Shown here: positions 8,840 through 17,564 of the stretch, piece by piece
Layout: every line of letters begins with the position of its first letter
Numbering within the stretch: position 1 is the stretch's first letter
DNA from: UBA11524 sp965646445
GTDB lineage: Bacteria > Bacillota > Clostridia > Christensenellales > Aristaeellaceae
Direction of reading: 5' to 3'
Length of the DNA stretch: 64,000 nt
NCBI GenBank assembly: GCA_965646445.1
Contig: CBFFZW010000005.1
Coordinates: forward strand, 1-64,000
Translations under genes and position numbers: made by a program
Notes under the pieces: model-generated
Told to the model about the DNA's origin: nothing
Databases searched by the model: none
What the model saw: the letters and a program-made list of their open reading frames with translations, nothing else

Positions 8840-9709
8840 TCATTCCTCCCGCAGCATCAGGCTTTCCCGGCAGGTGCGGGTGTGGAAGGTGTAGTGCCAC
8901 CTCTGCCGCAGCCGCTGGCTGACGGCCTGGGCCAGGCTGTCCCGGGGGAACACGCCGAAGACCGCCGAGCCGCTGCCGGTCATCATGGCCAGGGCCGCGC
9001 CGTGCTGCCGAAGGGCCTGGATCGCCCGGCCTATCTGCGGGCGCAGGGCCTCGCTGACGGGCTGAAGCACGTTGCCAAGGCTCGTCTTCATCAGCGGCAG
9101 ATCGCCGTTTATGAGCGCTTGCGCGCCGCTGTCCGTCACGGGGTGAAGGACGTCGGTCTGCTGGTGGTAGGCCTCGAAGACCGTGCCTGTGGACAGTCCC
9201 CGGCAGGGCTGGATGACCACCAGGGGCCATTCCCGGCCGGACGGCAGGGCTTCCATGACTTCCCCCACCCCCGTGGTGCGGGTCAGGCCTCCCCGGAGGC
9301 AGAAGGGCACATCCGCGCCCAGGGTCAGGCCCAGCGCCTCCAGCTCGGCAGGCGAAAGGCCTGTCTTCCACAGGCGGTTCAGCCCGAAAAGCACCGCCGC
9401 CGCGTCCGCGCTGCCGCCGCCCATGCCCGCGCCGATGGGAATGTGCTTCTCCACATGGATGGCCGCGCCCCCGGAATAGCCGGTGTGCTCCTGCAGCGCC
9501 CGGGCAGCCCGCAGCGCCAGGTGCTTGTCCGACGGCGGAAGGCAGGGGTCGCCGCCGGTGGTCAGGGTGAGGGCGTCCGCAGGCAAAAGCGTGACCTCAT
9601 CGCACAGGGCGATGGGCTGCATCAGCATGTCCATCAGATGATAGCCGTCCTCCCGCTGCCCCGTGATGTCCAGCGACCAGTTGATCTTCGCCCGTGCTTC
9701 CACCAGCAT
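8840..9709 (-). CDS. ispE: 4-diphosphocytidyl-2-C-methyl-D-erythritol kinase
   Basis: Fourth enzyme of the non-mevalonate (MEP) isoprenoid route, phosphorylating CDP-ME with ATP in the cytosol. 289 residues, standard for the family. N-terminal ARAKINWSLDI and GYHLMDMLMQ are the substrate-binding motifs, and HIPIGAGMGGGSADAAA is the GHMP ATP-binding loop. The ORF is open for 98 codons upstream, but AAGGAGG seven bases before the ATG at 9709 sets the start, and the upstream part is hairpin-rich non-coding sequence. The organism therefore uses the MEP pathway, as Clostridia do. Confidence 0.95.
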   Translation of the reverse strand: MLVEARAKINWSLDITGQREDGYHLMDMLMQPIALCDEVTLLPADALTLTTGGDPCLPPSDKHLALRAARALQEHTGYSGGAAIHVEKHIPIGAGMGGGSADAAAVLFGLNRLWKTGLSPAELEALGLTLGADVPFCLRGGLTRTTGVGEVMEALPSGREWPLVVIQPCRGLSTGTVFEAYHQQTDVLHPVTDSGAQALINGDLPLMKTSLGNVLQPVSEALRPQIGRAIQALRQHGAALAMMTGSGSAVFGVFPRDSLAQAVSQRLRQRWHYTFHTRTCRESLMLREE

Positions 9710-10121
9710 GGCCAGGCCCTCCTTCGTATTGTTTGTCCCTATCATACGCCATCGGGCGCAAAACATCAAGGGGGGACTTCGTCCCTTCAGGGTGTCAAAA
9801 AAGTGGCATACGCCACTTTTTTGAGTGATGCACTCGCTCACTGGTCGAACGACGTTGCCGTTCTCCCGGTCGTTCGTTCGTGTAAGGAGGCTTTTTCTGA
9901 CGAAAAAGCACGAAAATCGCCGCACAGGGGCTTCGCCCCGTTTAACCGCCCCGAAGGGGCTCGCCGATTTTCGATCACAGAGGGCCAGCGGGCCCTCCGA
10001 CACCTCCCCAGGCTTTTTTGACAGGCTGAGGGGACTTCATCCCTTTTTTTCTCGATGTGGGGGTGCGACATCAGCGTTCGTGTTTTGGGTCAGCTTTTCC
10101 GACAGCATGGCGGCGGATGCC
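9710..10121. repeat. Hairpin-dense intergenic element (structured core 9795-9996)
   Basis: The 470-base gap between ispE and the MBL gene contains successive inverted repeats: a 13-bp stem at 9795-9807/9812-9824 (TCAAAAAAGTGGC), GAGTG/CACTC at 9823-9835, CGAACGAC at 9846-9853/9869-9876, GCTTTTTC at 9890-9897/9902-9909, an outer CGAAAATCG stem at 9911-9919/9965-9973 enclosing two hairpins (GGGG-CTTCG-CCCC, 9927-9939; GCCCC-GAA-GGGGC, 9948-9960), and AGGGCC/GGCCCT at 9981-9996. No convincing protein is encoded. It could be a dispersed repeat, a structured 5' leader of ispE, or an untranslated RNA. Confidence 0.65.
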
Positions 10122-10149
10122 TTGCACTCTCCGGGGAATATGGTATAAT
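10122..10149 (+). promoter_or_regulatory. Promoter of the MBL-DUF1934 operon
   Basis: TTGCAC (10122-10127), 16 bases, TATAAT (10144-10149); 32 bases before the start codon of the first gene. Confidence 0.75.
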
Positions 10150-10181
10150 CAAGAAGAAGAACGAGCGGGGAGCGATGCGCG

Positions 10182-11090
10182 ATGTACGAGCTGATTCAGG
10201 TGGGAGAGCGGAGCTACTATATCAACTGTCCGGCCAAGATCGGTGTGTACCGGGCGGACGAGGAGCATGTCTATCTGATTGACAGCGGCGGGGACAAGGA
10301 CGCGGGCAAGAAGGCGCGGCAGGTGCTGGAGCGCAGCGGCTGGACGCTGCGGGGCATTCTCAACACCCACTCCCACGCGGATCATATCGGCGGCAACGCC
10401 TATTTGCAGAAGCAGACGGGCTGCCGGGTTTTCGCCGGGGGCATGGAGGCGGCCTTCACCCGCTACCCTGTGCTGGAGCCCTCCGTGCTGTATGGCGGCT
10501 GTCCGCCGACATCGCTGCGGCATAAGTTCCTGATGGCCCAGGAAAGCGAGGTCACGGACTTCTCCGACCCGGCCTTTCCCGGTGAGGTCGAGATCATTCC
10601 CCTGCCGGGGCATTCGCTGGATATGGTGGGCTTCCGCACGCCGGACGGCACGGTTTTCCTGGCGGACAGCCTGACCAGCCCTCAGACGCTGAGCAAGTAC
10701 GCGGCGTCCTTCCTGTGGGACGTTGGGGCGCAGCTGGAAACGCTGGACCTCATCGACAGCATGGAAGCGCCCATGTTCGTGCCCTCCCACGCGGAGCCGG
10801 GGCCGGACATGCACGGGCTGACGGCGGTTAATCGGGCGCATATCCTGGCCCTGTGCGACCGGGTGGAGGCGCTGTGCGGACAGGCTGCTCCCTTCGAGGA
10901 GTTGCTGAAGCGCTTCTTCCAGCAGGAGGGGCTGACGATGACGGTGGAGCAGCACGCCCTGGTGGGCAGCACCCTGCGTTCCCACCTGTCTTACCTGACG
11001 GCGCGGGGCCGTGTCGAAAGCAGAATTGAGGACAACACCCTTGTGTGGCAAAGAACGGCCAAAGGCGCGCCTTTGCAGGGAGAAGAATGA
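10182..11090 (+). CDS. MBL-fold metallohydrolase
   Basis: 302 residues. The zinc-binding motif THSHADHIGG (about 68-77), LPGHSLD (about 147) and the FLADSL strand (about 165) are those of metallo-beta-lactamase fold hydrolases of the glyoxalase II/RNase-unrelated type; the C-terminal 80 residues form a helical and winged-helix-like domain (QHALVGSTLRSHLSYL) as in some MBL proteins of Firmicutes. Substrate unknown. GGGGAG at 10167-10172 fixes the ATG. First gene of a tight four-gene operon with overlapping starts and stops. Confidence 0.85.
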   Translation: MYELIQVGERSYYINCPAKIGVYRADEEHVYLIDSGGDKDAGKKARQVLERSGWTLRGILNTHSHADHIGGNAYLQKQTGCRVFAGGMEAAFTRYPVLEPSVLYGGCPPTSLRHKFLMAQESEVTDFSDPAFPGEVEIIPLPGHSLDMVGFRTPDGTVFLADSLTSPQTLSKYAASFLWDVGAQLETLDLIDSMEAPMFVPSHAEPGPDMHGLTAVNRAHILALCDRVEALCGQAAPFEELLKRFFQQEGLTMTVEQHALVGSTLRSHLSYLTARGRVESRIEDNTLVWQRTAKGAPLQGEE

Positions 11091-11560
11091 TGATGAAGGA
11101 CAGAACAATGCCCGTGCTGCTGACCCTGTGCGGCTCCTCCGGCGACGGCTCGGGGGAGATGGACGAGAACATTCGGGTCATCACCACCGGCCAGCTCAAG
11201 CAGACGCCCTCGGGCTACATGCTGCGCTATCAGGAGACACAGACCGATGAGGGCGACGGCTCCGTGATGACCCAGGACATCATCCTGAGCATGCAGCCGG
11301 GGCGGGTGACCATGACCCGCCTGGGGGAATACGGCACCTCCATGGTTTTTGTGAAGGATCGCCGGTTTGAGGGCAAGTACCATACGCCCTACGGCGACCT
11401 GGATATGGCGCTGTTTGCCACCCAGGTGCAGTGCGACCTGACCCCGGAGCGGGGCAGCGTCAACCTGAAATATCAGCTGGATCTGCAGGGCAGCTTTGCC
11501 GCCATGCACGCCCTGAAGCTGGAATATGTGGCCGGCGAGTCGGCGCCCAAGCCGTGCTGA
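11087..11560 (+). CDS. DUF1934-domain beta-barrel protein
   Basis: 157 residues from the first of three consecutive ATGs (overlapping the MBL stop by four bases, with GGGAGAAG upstream). It matches the DUF1934 (YwiB-like) family: alternating strands with IRVITTGQLKQTPSGYMLRYQET, LGEYGTSMVF and GDLDMALFATQV, a calycin-like small barrel. Family members are often encoded near argS or rpoE in Firmicutes, but here the partner genes are MBL hydrolases. Function unknown; likely cytosolic since no signal peptide is seen. Confidence 0.75.
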   Translation: MMMKDRTMPVLLTLCGSSGDGSGEMDENIRVITTGQLKQTPSGYMLRYQETQTDEGDGSVMTQDIILSMQPGRVTMTRLGEYGTSMVFVKDRRFEGKYHTPYGDLDMALFATQVQCDLTPERGSVNLKYQLDLQGSFAAMHALKLEYVAGESAPKPC

Positions 11561-12048
11561 CCCCGCTGCGCCGGGAGCTGCTGGCGCTGCTGGCGAAGGC
11601 CGACGCCTGCCGTCCGCCCGCCCTGCGCCGTTCCTCGCACCCCGAGGCGCTGCTGGCCACGGATCTTCCGCTGCTGGCGACGGCGGAGGCTGCTGCGGCG
11701 TTCATTCGCGCGGCGGAAGCGCGGGGATGGCGGGTCTGGAAGGAAGGCGAATGGCTGCTGCTGGATCATCCGGTGGAGGCGCCGGATGCCGCGCCACGCC
11801 GATTGACCGGGGAAGCGGCCTGTTGCCTGTCCCTGCTGCTGCGCCATCCGGGGGGAGGCGCGCCCGCGGCGTCCATCCGGGCGCTGGCGAAGGCGGCGGA
11901 GGCGGGCGACAGGCAGGTTCAGCGCCTTTGCGAGGCCTGGCACAGGGATTTCGCGGCCTGTCTGCGCCGTCGGGAACCGCTGCCGTCAGGACTGATACCC
12001 TACTTGTACGCCGCGTTTGACCGGACTTCAGGGGAGGCAATGGAATGA
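11554..12048 (+). CDS. Unknown protein in the MBL operon
   Basis: I do not recognise this gene. If translation starts at the GTG at 11554, overlapping the end of the DUF1934 gene, it is 164 residues long, Ala/Arg/Leu-rich and predicted mostly helical, with an RGWRVWKEGEWLLLD segment near residue 60 that could form a small beta hairpin. The stop overlaps the next start (ATGA), which argues that the frame is real despite its biased composition. The start is uncertain because no strong ribosome binding site is seen; translational coupling is likely. Confidence 0.6.
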   Translation: MLTPLRRELLALLAKADACRPPALRRSSHPEALLATDLPLLATAEAAAAFIRAAEARGWRVWKEGEWLLLDHPVEAPDAAPRRLTGEAACCLSLLLRHPGGGAPAASIRALAKAAEAGDRQVQRLCEAWHRDFAACLRRREPLPSGLIPYLYAAFDRTSGEAME

Positions 12049-12701
12049 TTATCACTTGCATTGGTCACGCCGAATTTCTGCTGGAGCTGCAAAACGGCAT
12101 GCGGCTTGTCACAGACCCCTACGACGCTGACTGCGGCTACCCCGTGACGGTCACGGAGGCGGACGCGGTGCTGGTTTCCCACGGCCACCATGACCACAGC
12201 GCGGTGGAGAATGTCCGTGGGTATACGCGGCTGATCGACCGGGAGGGGCGGCATACCCTGGCCCCGGATGTGTCGGTGACGGCCCTTGCCGCCTGGCATG
12301 ATGAGGAGAGGGGCGCCAAGCGCGGCGGCACCCTGACGTTCCTGGTGGAGGCGGAGGGGCTGCGGGTGGTTCACCTGGGCGACCTGGGGCATCTGCCCAC
12401 GCCAGAGATGGTCGCGCGGCTGGCGCCGGTTGACGTGCTGATGCTCCCGGTGGGAGGCTGCTTCACCATCGACGCGGAGACCGCCCGGAAGACGGCGGAA
12501 CTTCTGCGGGCCCGGGTGATCCTGCCCATGCACTACCGTACCAGCGCCAACGCCGACTGGCCCATCGCCCCGGTGGAGGACTTCACGGCGCTGTATCCGG
12601 AATCGGAAACGGCGAACCTGCTGCGGGTGACGAAAGAGGATCTTTCCTGCCAGCCCAGGGTGGCGGTGCTTCGGCCGCGAAGCCTTGCCGGAAAAAGGTA
12701 A
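12045..12701 (+). CDS. MBL-fold hydrolase of the UlaG/UPF0173 type
   Basis: 218 residues. Begins MIITCIGHAEFLLEL and carries VSHGHHDHSAVENV (zinc ligands His-x-His-x-Asp-His), HLGDLGH and LPMHYRT, the pattern of the beta-lactamase superfamily branch that includes UPF0173 and L-ascorbate-6-phosphate lactonase. Shorter and quite different from the MBL protein that opens the operon, so not a recent duplicate. Substrate cannot be told from sequence. Last gene of the operon. Confidence 0.85.
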   Translation: MIITCIGHAEFLLELQNGMRLVTDPYDADCGYPVTVTEADAVLVSHGHHDHSAVENVRGYTRLIDREGRHTLAPDVSVTALAAWHDEERGAKRGGTLTFLVEAEGLRVVHLGDLGHLPTPEMVARLAPVDVLMLPVGGCFTIDAETARKTAELLRARVILPMHYRTSANADWPIAPVEDFTALYPESETANLLRVTKEDLSCQPRVAVLRPRSLAGKR

Positions 12702-12729
12702 AAAAGGGCGGATTCTGTACTTGAAGCCA

Positions 12730-12759
12730 TTGACGCGGCGGCGAATCGTCCGTTATAAT
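12730..12759 (+). promoter_or_regulatory. Flotillin promoter
   Basis: TTGACG (12730-12735), 18 bases, TATAAT (12754-12759), 66 bases ahead of the GTG start. Confidence 0.75.
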
Positions 12760-12824
12760 GAAGCATAGGTATCAGGTACAATCGTTTTTCATTCTATACG
12801 ACCATGGACAAGGAGGCGCGGAAC

Positions 12825-14234
12825 GTGAATCAACCCATTCTTGGCGGCGTAACGCCGATGACCCTGCTCATCATCGTAGGCGTCATTCTTTTGCTGGTGC
12901 TCTTCTTTCCCAGGTATCATAAGGTTCCGCCGAACCAGGCGCTGATTATCTCCGGCAAGCTCCGCAGGCGGTACAAGGTCAAGGATGCCGACGGCAACAT
13001 TGTTGTGAAGAAATTCGGCTACCGCATTGTACGCGGCGGCGCGACCTTTGTCATCCCCTTCTTTGAGCGCATCGACCATCTGAACCTGGGCCTGATGCAG
13101 GTGGACATCAAGACCACGCAGCCCGTGCCCTCTCAGGAGTATATTTCCGTCATGGTGGACGGCGTGGCCAACATCAAGATCGGCTCGGACGATCTGTCCA
13201 TCGCCACGGCGGCGGAGCAGTTCCTGAACTGGAAGCCGGAGGACATTGCCTCCATCGCCCAGCAGGTGCTGGAAGGCAACATGCGCGAGATCATCGGACG
13301 GATGACCATTGCCGACCTGGTGCAGAACCGTGACAAATTCGCGGCGGAAACCAGCCGTGCTGCCACGGACGACATGAGCAACATGGGTCTGGAAATCATC
13401 AACTTGACCGTGCAGAACTTCTCTGACCAGGATGGCGTGGTGGAAACCATGGCCACCAAGAACATTGTGGAGAAGGAACGCGACGCCACCATCGCCAAGG
13501 CGGAGGCCCAGCAGCAGGGACACAAGGCCAAGATGGAGTCCGACGCGCTGATTGCCGAGCAGGAGAAGGATCTGGCGCTGAAGCAGGCGGCCTTCAAGGT
13601 GGATGCTGACCGGGAGAAGGCCAAGGCGGACATTGCCTATACCATCGAGGAGCAGCGCGAGCGCAAGAATTTCGAGGCCGAGCGGGCCGCGGCAGAGCTC
13701 CTTCGCCTTCAGAAGCAGACCGAGCTGGAGCGGCAGCAGGTCGAGATTCAGCGCGAAAAGCTGAACGTTGACATCCGCGAAAAAGCGGAGGCCGAGCGCG
13801 ACAAGCGTATTTTTGAGGCGGAGGCCGAAAAGGCTGAGCGACAGGCCAAGGCGGACGCGGAGCTGTATGAGGCGGAGAAGCTGGCCGCGGCCATCCGGCT
13901 CAAGGGCGAGGCCGAGGCCATCGCCATCGAGCGGAAGGCAGACGCCATGCAGCGTTACGGCCAGGCGGCTATGCTGGAAATGCTCATCAACCAGTTGCCC
14001 GACATCGCCCGGGCCATTGGCGAGCCCCTGGCGCAGACCGAGAAGATCATCCTTTTTGGCGAGGGCGCGACCACAGGCCTGACCCGGGACATGACAGGCT
14101 CCATGATGCAGGTGTTCGAGGCCATGAAGGCCGCCACCGGCATGGACATTCCCGAAATGCTCAAGACCGTCTCCAAGGGCGGCCTGGTGGGCAAGCAGAT
14201 TGAAGAAGCGGTGAACCAGGAAGCGGCGGAATAA
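12825..14234 (+). CDS. Flotillin-like membrane scaffold protein
   Basis: 469 residues from a GTG with AAGGAGG eight bases upstream; an earlier in-frame ATG at 12804 lacks a site. One N-terminal membrane segment (about 10-28), an SPFH/band 7 domain (about 35-210; VPPNQALIISG...YRIVRGGATFVIPF) and a long Ala/Glu/Lys coiled coil (about 215-390), then a C-terminal region with GEPLAQTEKIILFGEG. This is the flotillin (FloT/YuaG) layout; such proteins organise membrane microdomains and affect fluidity and cell-wall machinery. Monocistronic, with its own promoter and terminator; no NfeD partner is adjacent, although NfeD is frequent next to flotillins. Confidence 0.92.
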   Translation: MNQPILGGVTPMTLLIIVGVILLLVLFFPRYHKVPPNQALIISGKLRRRYKVKDADGNIVVKKFGYRIVRGGATFVIPFFERIDHLNLGLMQVDIKTTQPVPSQEYISVMVDGVANIKIGSDDLSIATAAEQFLNWKPEDIASIAQQVLEGNMREIIGRMTIADLVQNRDKFAAETSRAATDDMSNMGLEIINLTVQNFSDQDGVVETMATKNIVEKERDATIAKAEAQQQGHKAKMESDALIAEQEKDLALKQAAFKVDADREKAKADIAYTIEEQRERKNFEAERAAAELLRLQKQTELERQQVEIQREKLNVDIREKAEAERDKRIFEAEAEKAERQAKADAELYEAEKLAAAIRLKGEAEAIAIERKADAMQRYGQAAMLEMLINQLPDIARAIGEPLAQTEKIILFGEGATTGLTRDMTGSMMQVFEAMKAATGMDIPEMLKTVSKGGLVGKQIEEAVNQEAAE

Positions 14235-14278
14235 GCGCGGCAGACAGGGCTGCTTTGCAGAAACATCATACGAAAAAG

Positions 14279-14315
14279 GCGGAGCGTCTCCGAATAGGGG
14301 ACGCTCCGCTTTTTT
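14279..14315. terminator. Bidirectional terminator between flotillin and dehydrogenase genes
   Basis: GCGGAGCGTCTCC (14279-14291) pairs with GGGGACGCTCCGC (14297-14309), flanked by AAAAA on the left and TTTTTT on the right, so it can terminate both converging genes. Confidence 0.92.
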
Positions 14316-14322
14316 GATGACC

Positions 14323-15264
14323 TCATAGCACAACATGGATGGGCTTCCCGTCCAGCCAGGCCTTCAGCGAGGCGAAGACGATCTCGGCCCGGAGAACCAT
14401 GGACTCCTGGGTGGCGAAGGCCACATGGGGCGTGACGAGGCAATTTTTCGCCGTCAGAAGGGGATGACTCGCCGGGATGGGCGGCTCCATCTCAAACACA
14501 TCCACGGCGGCGCCGGCGATGCGGCCCTCGTTCAGCGCCCGGGCCAGCGCGGCGGAGTCCACCACCGGGCCCCGTGACATGTTGACGAGCAGCGCGTGCC
14601 GGGGCATCAGAGACAGCGCGTCCGCGTCGATCAGGCCGCGGGTGCTCTCTGTCAGCGGACAGTGCAGGGTCACGATGTCGCTTTGGGTCAGCAACGCTTC
14701 CAGGGAGACGTTTTCCACGCCTTCCAGCATCCGGGGAAAAGGATCATAGGCCAGCACCCGCGCGCCGAAAGCCCGCAGCAGCTGGATGACCCGCTGACCG
14801 ATGGCGCCGCTGCCAATGACGCCCACGGCGCGGCTGCCCAGCTCACACCCGACCAGACCATCCTTCACGCCTTGTTGCCGGGTGCGCCGATCCAGCGGGT
14901 GGGTGTGGCGAAGCAGCGACAGCATTTGCCCGATGACCAGCTCCGCCACCGCCTGATTGGAATAGCCTGAGACGTTGCTGACCCGGATGCCCTTTTCCGC
15001 CGCGGCTTTGAGATCCACATGATCCGTGCCGGTGAAGGCGATGTCGATGAATTGCAGGTGCGGGCAGGCCCGGATGACCTCGCCGGGCAGAGGCATGTTG
15101 GCCAGCATCAGGACGTCGGCGTCCCGTGCTTCGCGAATGAGCGTGGGAAGGTCATCGGTACGGGGATAGGCGGTGAAGCTGTGCCCGGCGGAAATCAGCG
15201 GGGCGGTCAGCTCGGCCAGCTTGGATTCGGAGATGGACAGAGATTCCAACAGAACGATTTTCAT
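14323..15264 (-). CDS. D-2-hydroxyacid dehydrogenase
   Basis: 313 residues, NAD(P)-dependent oxidoreductase of the D-isomer family. Rossmann motif VIGSGAIGQRVIQ (about 143-155), the catalytic Arg in MSRGPVVD, the Glu in VFEMEPP and the His in TPHVAF are all present. The substrate (phosphoglycerate-like, glyoxylate or other 2-oxo acid) is not determinable. Start at 15264 is set by AAAGGAG. It lies 24 bases after the GH31 gene on the same strand, so it probably handles an acid released from sugar catabolism; this is inference. Confidence 0.9.
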   Translation of the reverse strand: MKIVLLESLSISESKLAELTAPLISAGHSFTAYPRTDDLPTLIREARDADVLMLANMPLPGEVIRACPHLQFIDIAFTGTDHVDLKAAAEKGIRVSNVSGYSNQAVAELVIGQMLSLLRHTHPLDRRTRQQGVKDGLVGCELGSRAVGVIGSGAIGQRVIQLLRAFGARVLAYDPFPRMLEGVENVSLEALLTQSDIVTLHCPLTESTRGLIDADALSLMPRHALLVNMSRGPVVDSAALARALNEGRIAGAAVDVFEMEPPIPASHPLLTAKNCLVTPHVAFATQESMVLRAEIVFASLKAWLDGKPIHVVL

Positions 15265-15288
15265 GCTTGTCGCTCCTTTCAGCACACG

Positions 15289-17311
15289 TCAGGGCAGGGG
15301 CATGTAGGCGTGGATGGTCTGCGCGAGGGCATCCGCGCCCTTGCGGACAAAGACGGGAATCACCGACCAGGGCGCCTGACACCGAACGGTCTGGCCGCCG
15401 GAGCATTCCCGCAGCGTGGATGCCTCGATCCAGCCGCAGCCCTGGGGCAGAAGCACCTCCCGCTTGGTCACGCCGGGGGCGACGATCGGCGCCACCAGCA
15501 CATCCGGGCCGAACATGTAGGCGTCGTTCACCGTCCAGAGCCGTTCCTCCTGGGGAAAGTCGTAGAACAGCGGACGCATGACAGGCCGGCCAAGCTCGTG
15601 AGCCTGAGCCATCAGGCCGCGGATGTAGGGCCTCAGCGCCTCTCTCAGGCGGATCAGCTGACTGCACAGGGCTTCGATTTCGGGCGTGAAGCACCAGATC
15701 TCATTGGGCGAGCCGCTGGAGCACATGCCGCCCCGCTTTTCTGCCAGGGGCTCCAGGCGCGGGGGGGCGGACGCCGTGCAGGCGGAACACCGGCGAGAAG
15801 GCGCCGAAGGCGAACCACCGGGCGAAAAGCTCCAGGAAGGCCGGATCCTGAACGTCCGCGCCGTAGAACCCGCCGATGTCGTGGGTCCACCAGGGAATGC
15901 CGACGAGGCTCATCTGCATCCCGATGACCACCTGCTCCCGGAGGGCCCGGAAGGAGGAGTGGACATCCCCCGACCAGATCAGCGCGCCGTATTTCTGGGA
16001 TCCGGCCCAGCCGCACCGCACCAGGCTCAGCACCTGGTCTTCCCCCTGGGCCCGCAGACCGTCGTAGAAGGTTCTGGCAAATTCGACGGGGTAGCTGTTG
16101 CTGATCTGCATGGCGTGGCCCTTGTAATAGCGGTAGGTGTCGAAATCGTAGGTGTTGTATTCCGGCTCGGCCTCGTCCAGCCAGAAGCAGTCCACGCCCT
16201 TGTCATAGTAATTCTTTTTAGCGGTATCCCAGAGAAAGCGCCGGGCCTCGGGATTCGTCAGGTCGATGAACTGCGTATCGCCCCGGGTGCTGTGGGTGAT
16301 GTTGGGCCCGCGCTCGGAACGCACCAGAAGCCCCTTTTCCTCGATGGCGGGGTAGTTCACGCTATCCTTTTCCACCGTGGGCCAGATGGAAACCATCAGC
16401 TTCGTGCCCATGTCGTGGAGCTCGCGGCACATCCCCGCGGGATCGGGCCAGTAATCGTGGTCGAAATCCCAGTCGCCGTGATGGGGCCAGTGGAAGAAGT
16501 CGATGACGATGGCGGACAGGGGCAGGCCGCGCTTTGAGAATTCACGGGCCGTTTGGAGGACTTCCTCCTGGGTCTGGTAGCGCAGCTTGCTCTGCCAGAA
16601 GCCCATGGCGTAGTCCGGCATCATGGGCGCTCTGCCGGTCACGGCGGTATAGCGCTGCAGGATGTCATCCGGCGTGTCCCCGGCGACGATCCAGTAGTCC
16701 AGCATTTTGGTGGAATGGGCCAGCCAGATGGTCTGATTGGTGGAGAAGTGTACCTCGCCCACGGCGGGGTTGTTCCACAGCATGCCGTAGCCCAGGCTGG
16801 ACAGCACAAAGGGAATGGAGGCCTGGGCGTTGCGGTGCGCCAGCTCCAGGCTGCTGCCCTTGAGGTCGAAGGTATCCTGCTGATACTGCCCCATGCCGTA
16901 AAGGCGCTCGTTTTTCTCCGGCTCAAAGCGGACGGTCAGGCGGAAGTCGCCGTTGATGTTTCCCTTGAATTCCCGGCCTGTCAGCTGCAGGGGATTGGTG
17001 TATTCGGACAGCTTCTTCACCCGCTTTTGCAGAACCTCCCGGAACAGAAGCCTGTCCCTGCTGTAGAAGGAAAGCCGGCCAAATTCGTCCACGTCGATGC
17101 GCAGATCGCCGTTGCTGATGCTGGCGGTGTTGTCCCGGATGTCGATTTCGGGCTGCAATGGCGCGGGCGTTTCACTCAGCGCCCAGGCATCGGCCGACGG
17201 CTCCTCCATGATCCAGGCCTGCACGCGCAGGGCGTTGGGCCCCCAGGGTGTGATGCGCAGGGTTTCGCCGTCAAACGTGCGAAGAAGGCAGTGATCTTTG
17301 CGTTGCAGCAT
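15289..17311 (-). CDS. GH31 alpha-glycosidase, frameshifted
   Basis: Family 31 glycoside hydrolase (alpha-glucosidase or alpha-xylosidase type), about 674 codons once joined. N-terminal beta domain (LYGMGQYQQD, SLGYGMLWNNP), then the barrel with the nucleophile Asp in CFWLDEAEPE and the acid/base Asp in IWSGDVHSS. The frame breaks at a run of seven G (15761-15767; C7 on the coding strand): with six, the reading continues HGVRPPRLEPLAEK and on to LMAQAHELGRPVMRPLFYDFP. A homopolymer error is therefore likely. No signal peptide, so it acts on imported oligosaccharides. It has an intact paralogue at 57560. ATG 17311 is preferred over 17320, which lies inside the ribosome binding site. Confidence 0.9.
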
Positions 17312-17361
17312 GGCAGACATCTCCTTTGTTTGTGGGGCTTTTCCCCCAACTGTCTGCCTTT

Positions 17362-17390
17362 ATTATACGGATGAATACTGCGGATGTAAG
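17362..17390 (-). promoter_or_regulatory. Promoter of the GH31-dehydrogenase operon
   Basis: On the minus strand CTTACA (17385-17390), 17 bases, TATAAT (17362-17367), 51 bases before the GH31 start. It faces away from the ABC importer promoter. Confidence 0.7.
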
Positions 17391-17526
17391 GTTGAAAATA
17401 AATCAACATTTCAACAAACCAGACAAAACAGAAAAGAAAGTATGGAACAAGGTGAAATGTTGACATATTTTCCACCTGACCAAGCTGGGGTGGGCAAGCT
17501 ATAATAAAGCCAGTTCAACGCGTTGA
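17391..17526. promoter_or_regulatory. Cluster of TCAAC/GTTGA operator half-sites
   Basis: Six TCAAC pentamers in 136 bases: GTTGA 17391, TCAAC 17403, TCAAC 17411, GTTGA 17459, TCAAC 17515 and GTTGA 17522. Two form the perfect palindrome TCAACGCGTTGA (17515-17526) at the expected transcription start of the importer; two others lie in an 11-base inverted repeat, TCAACATTTCA at 17403-17413 and its complement at 17453-17463. The CG-centred palindrome resembles LacI-family operators. No LacI gene is in the window. Confidence 0.65.
17476..17505 (+). promoter_or_regulatory. Promoter of the sugar importer operon
   Basis: CTGACC (17476-17481), 18 bases, TATAAT (17500-17505). The -35 box is poor, which fits a regulated promoter; the palindrome at 17515-17526 would block transcription at the start site. 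Confidence 0.6.
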
Positions 17527-17564
17527 GTGCTACGGTTACAGTTCGACTACAAGGAGGTAAAATC

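Noticed and set aside
9710..10003. N-terminal extension of IspE
   Set aside because: The extra 98 codons run through the hairpin-rich stretch, show no family similarity, and are upstream of a strong ribosome binding site.
17460..17465. TTGACA as the -35 box for the sugar importer
   Set aside because: It lies 34 bases before TATAAT, too far to form one promoter; CTGACC at 17476 has the right spacing.
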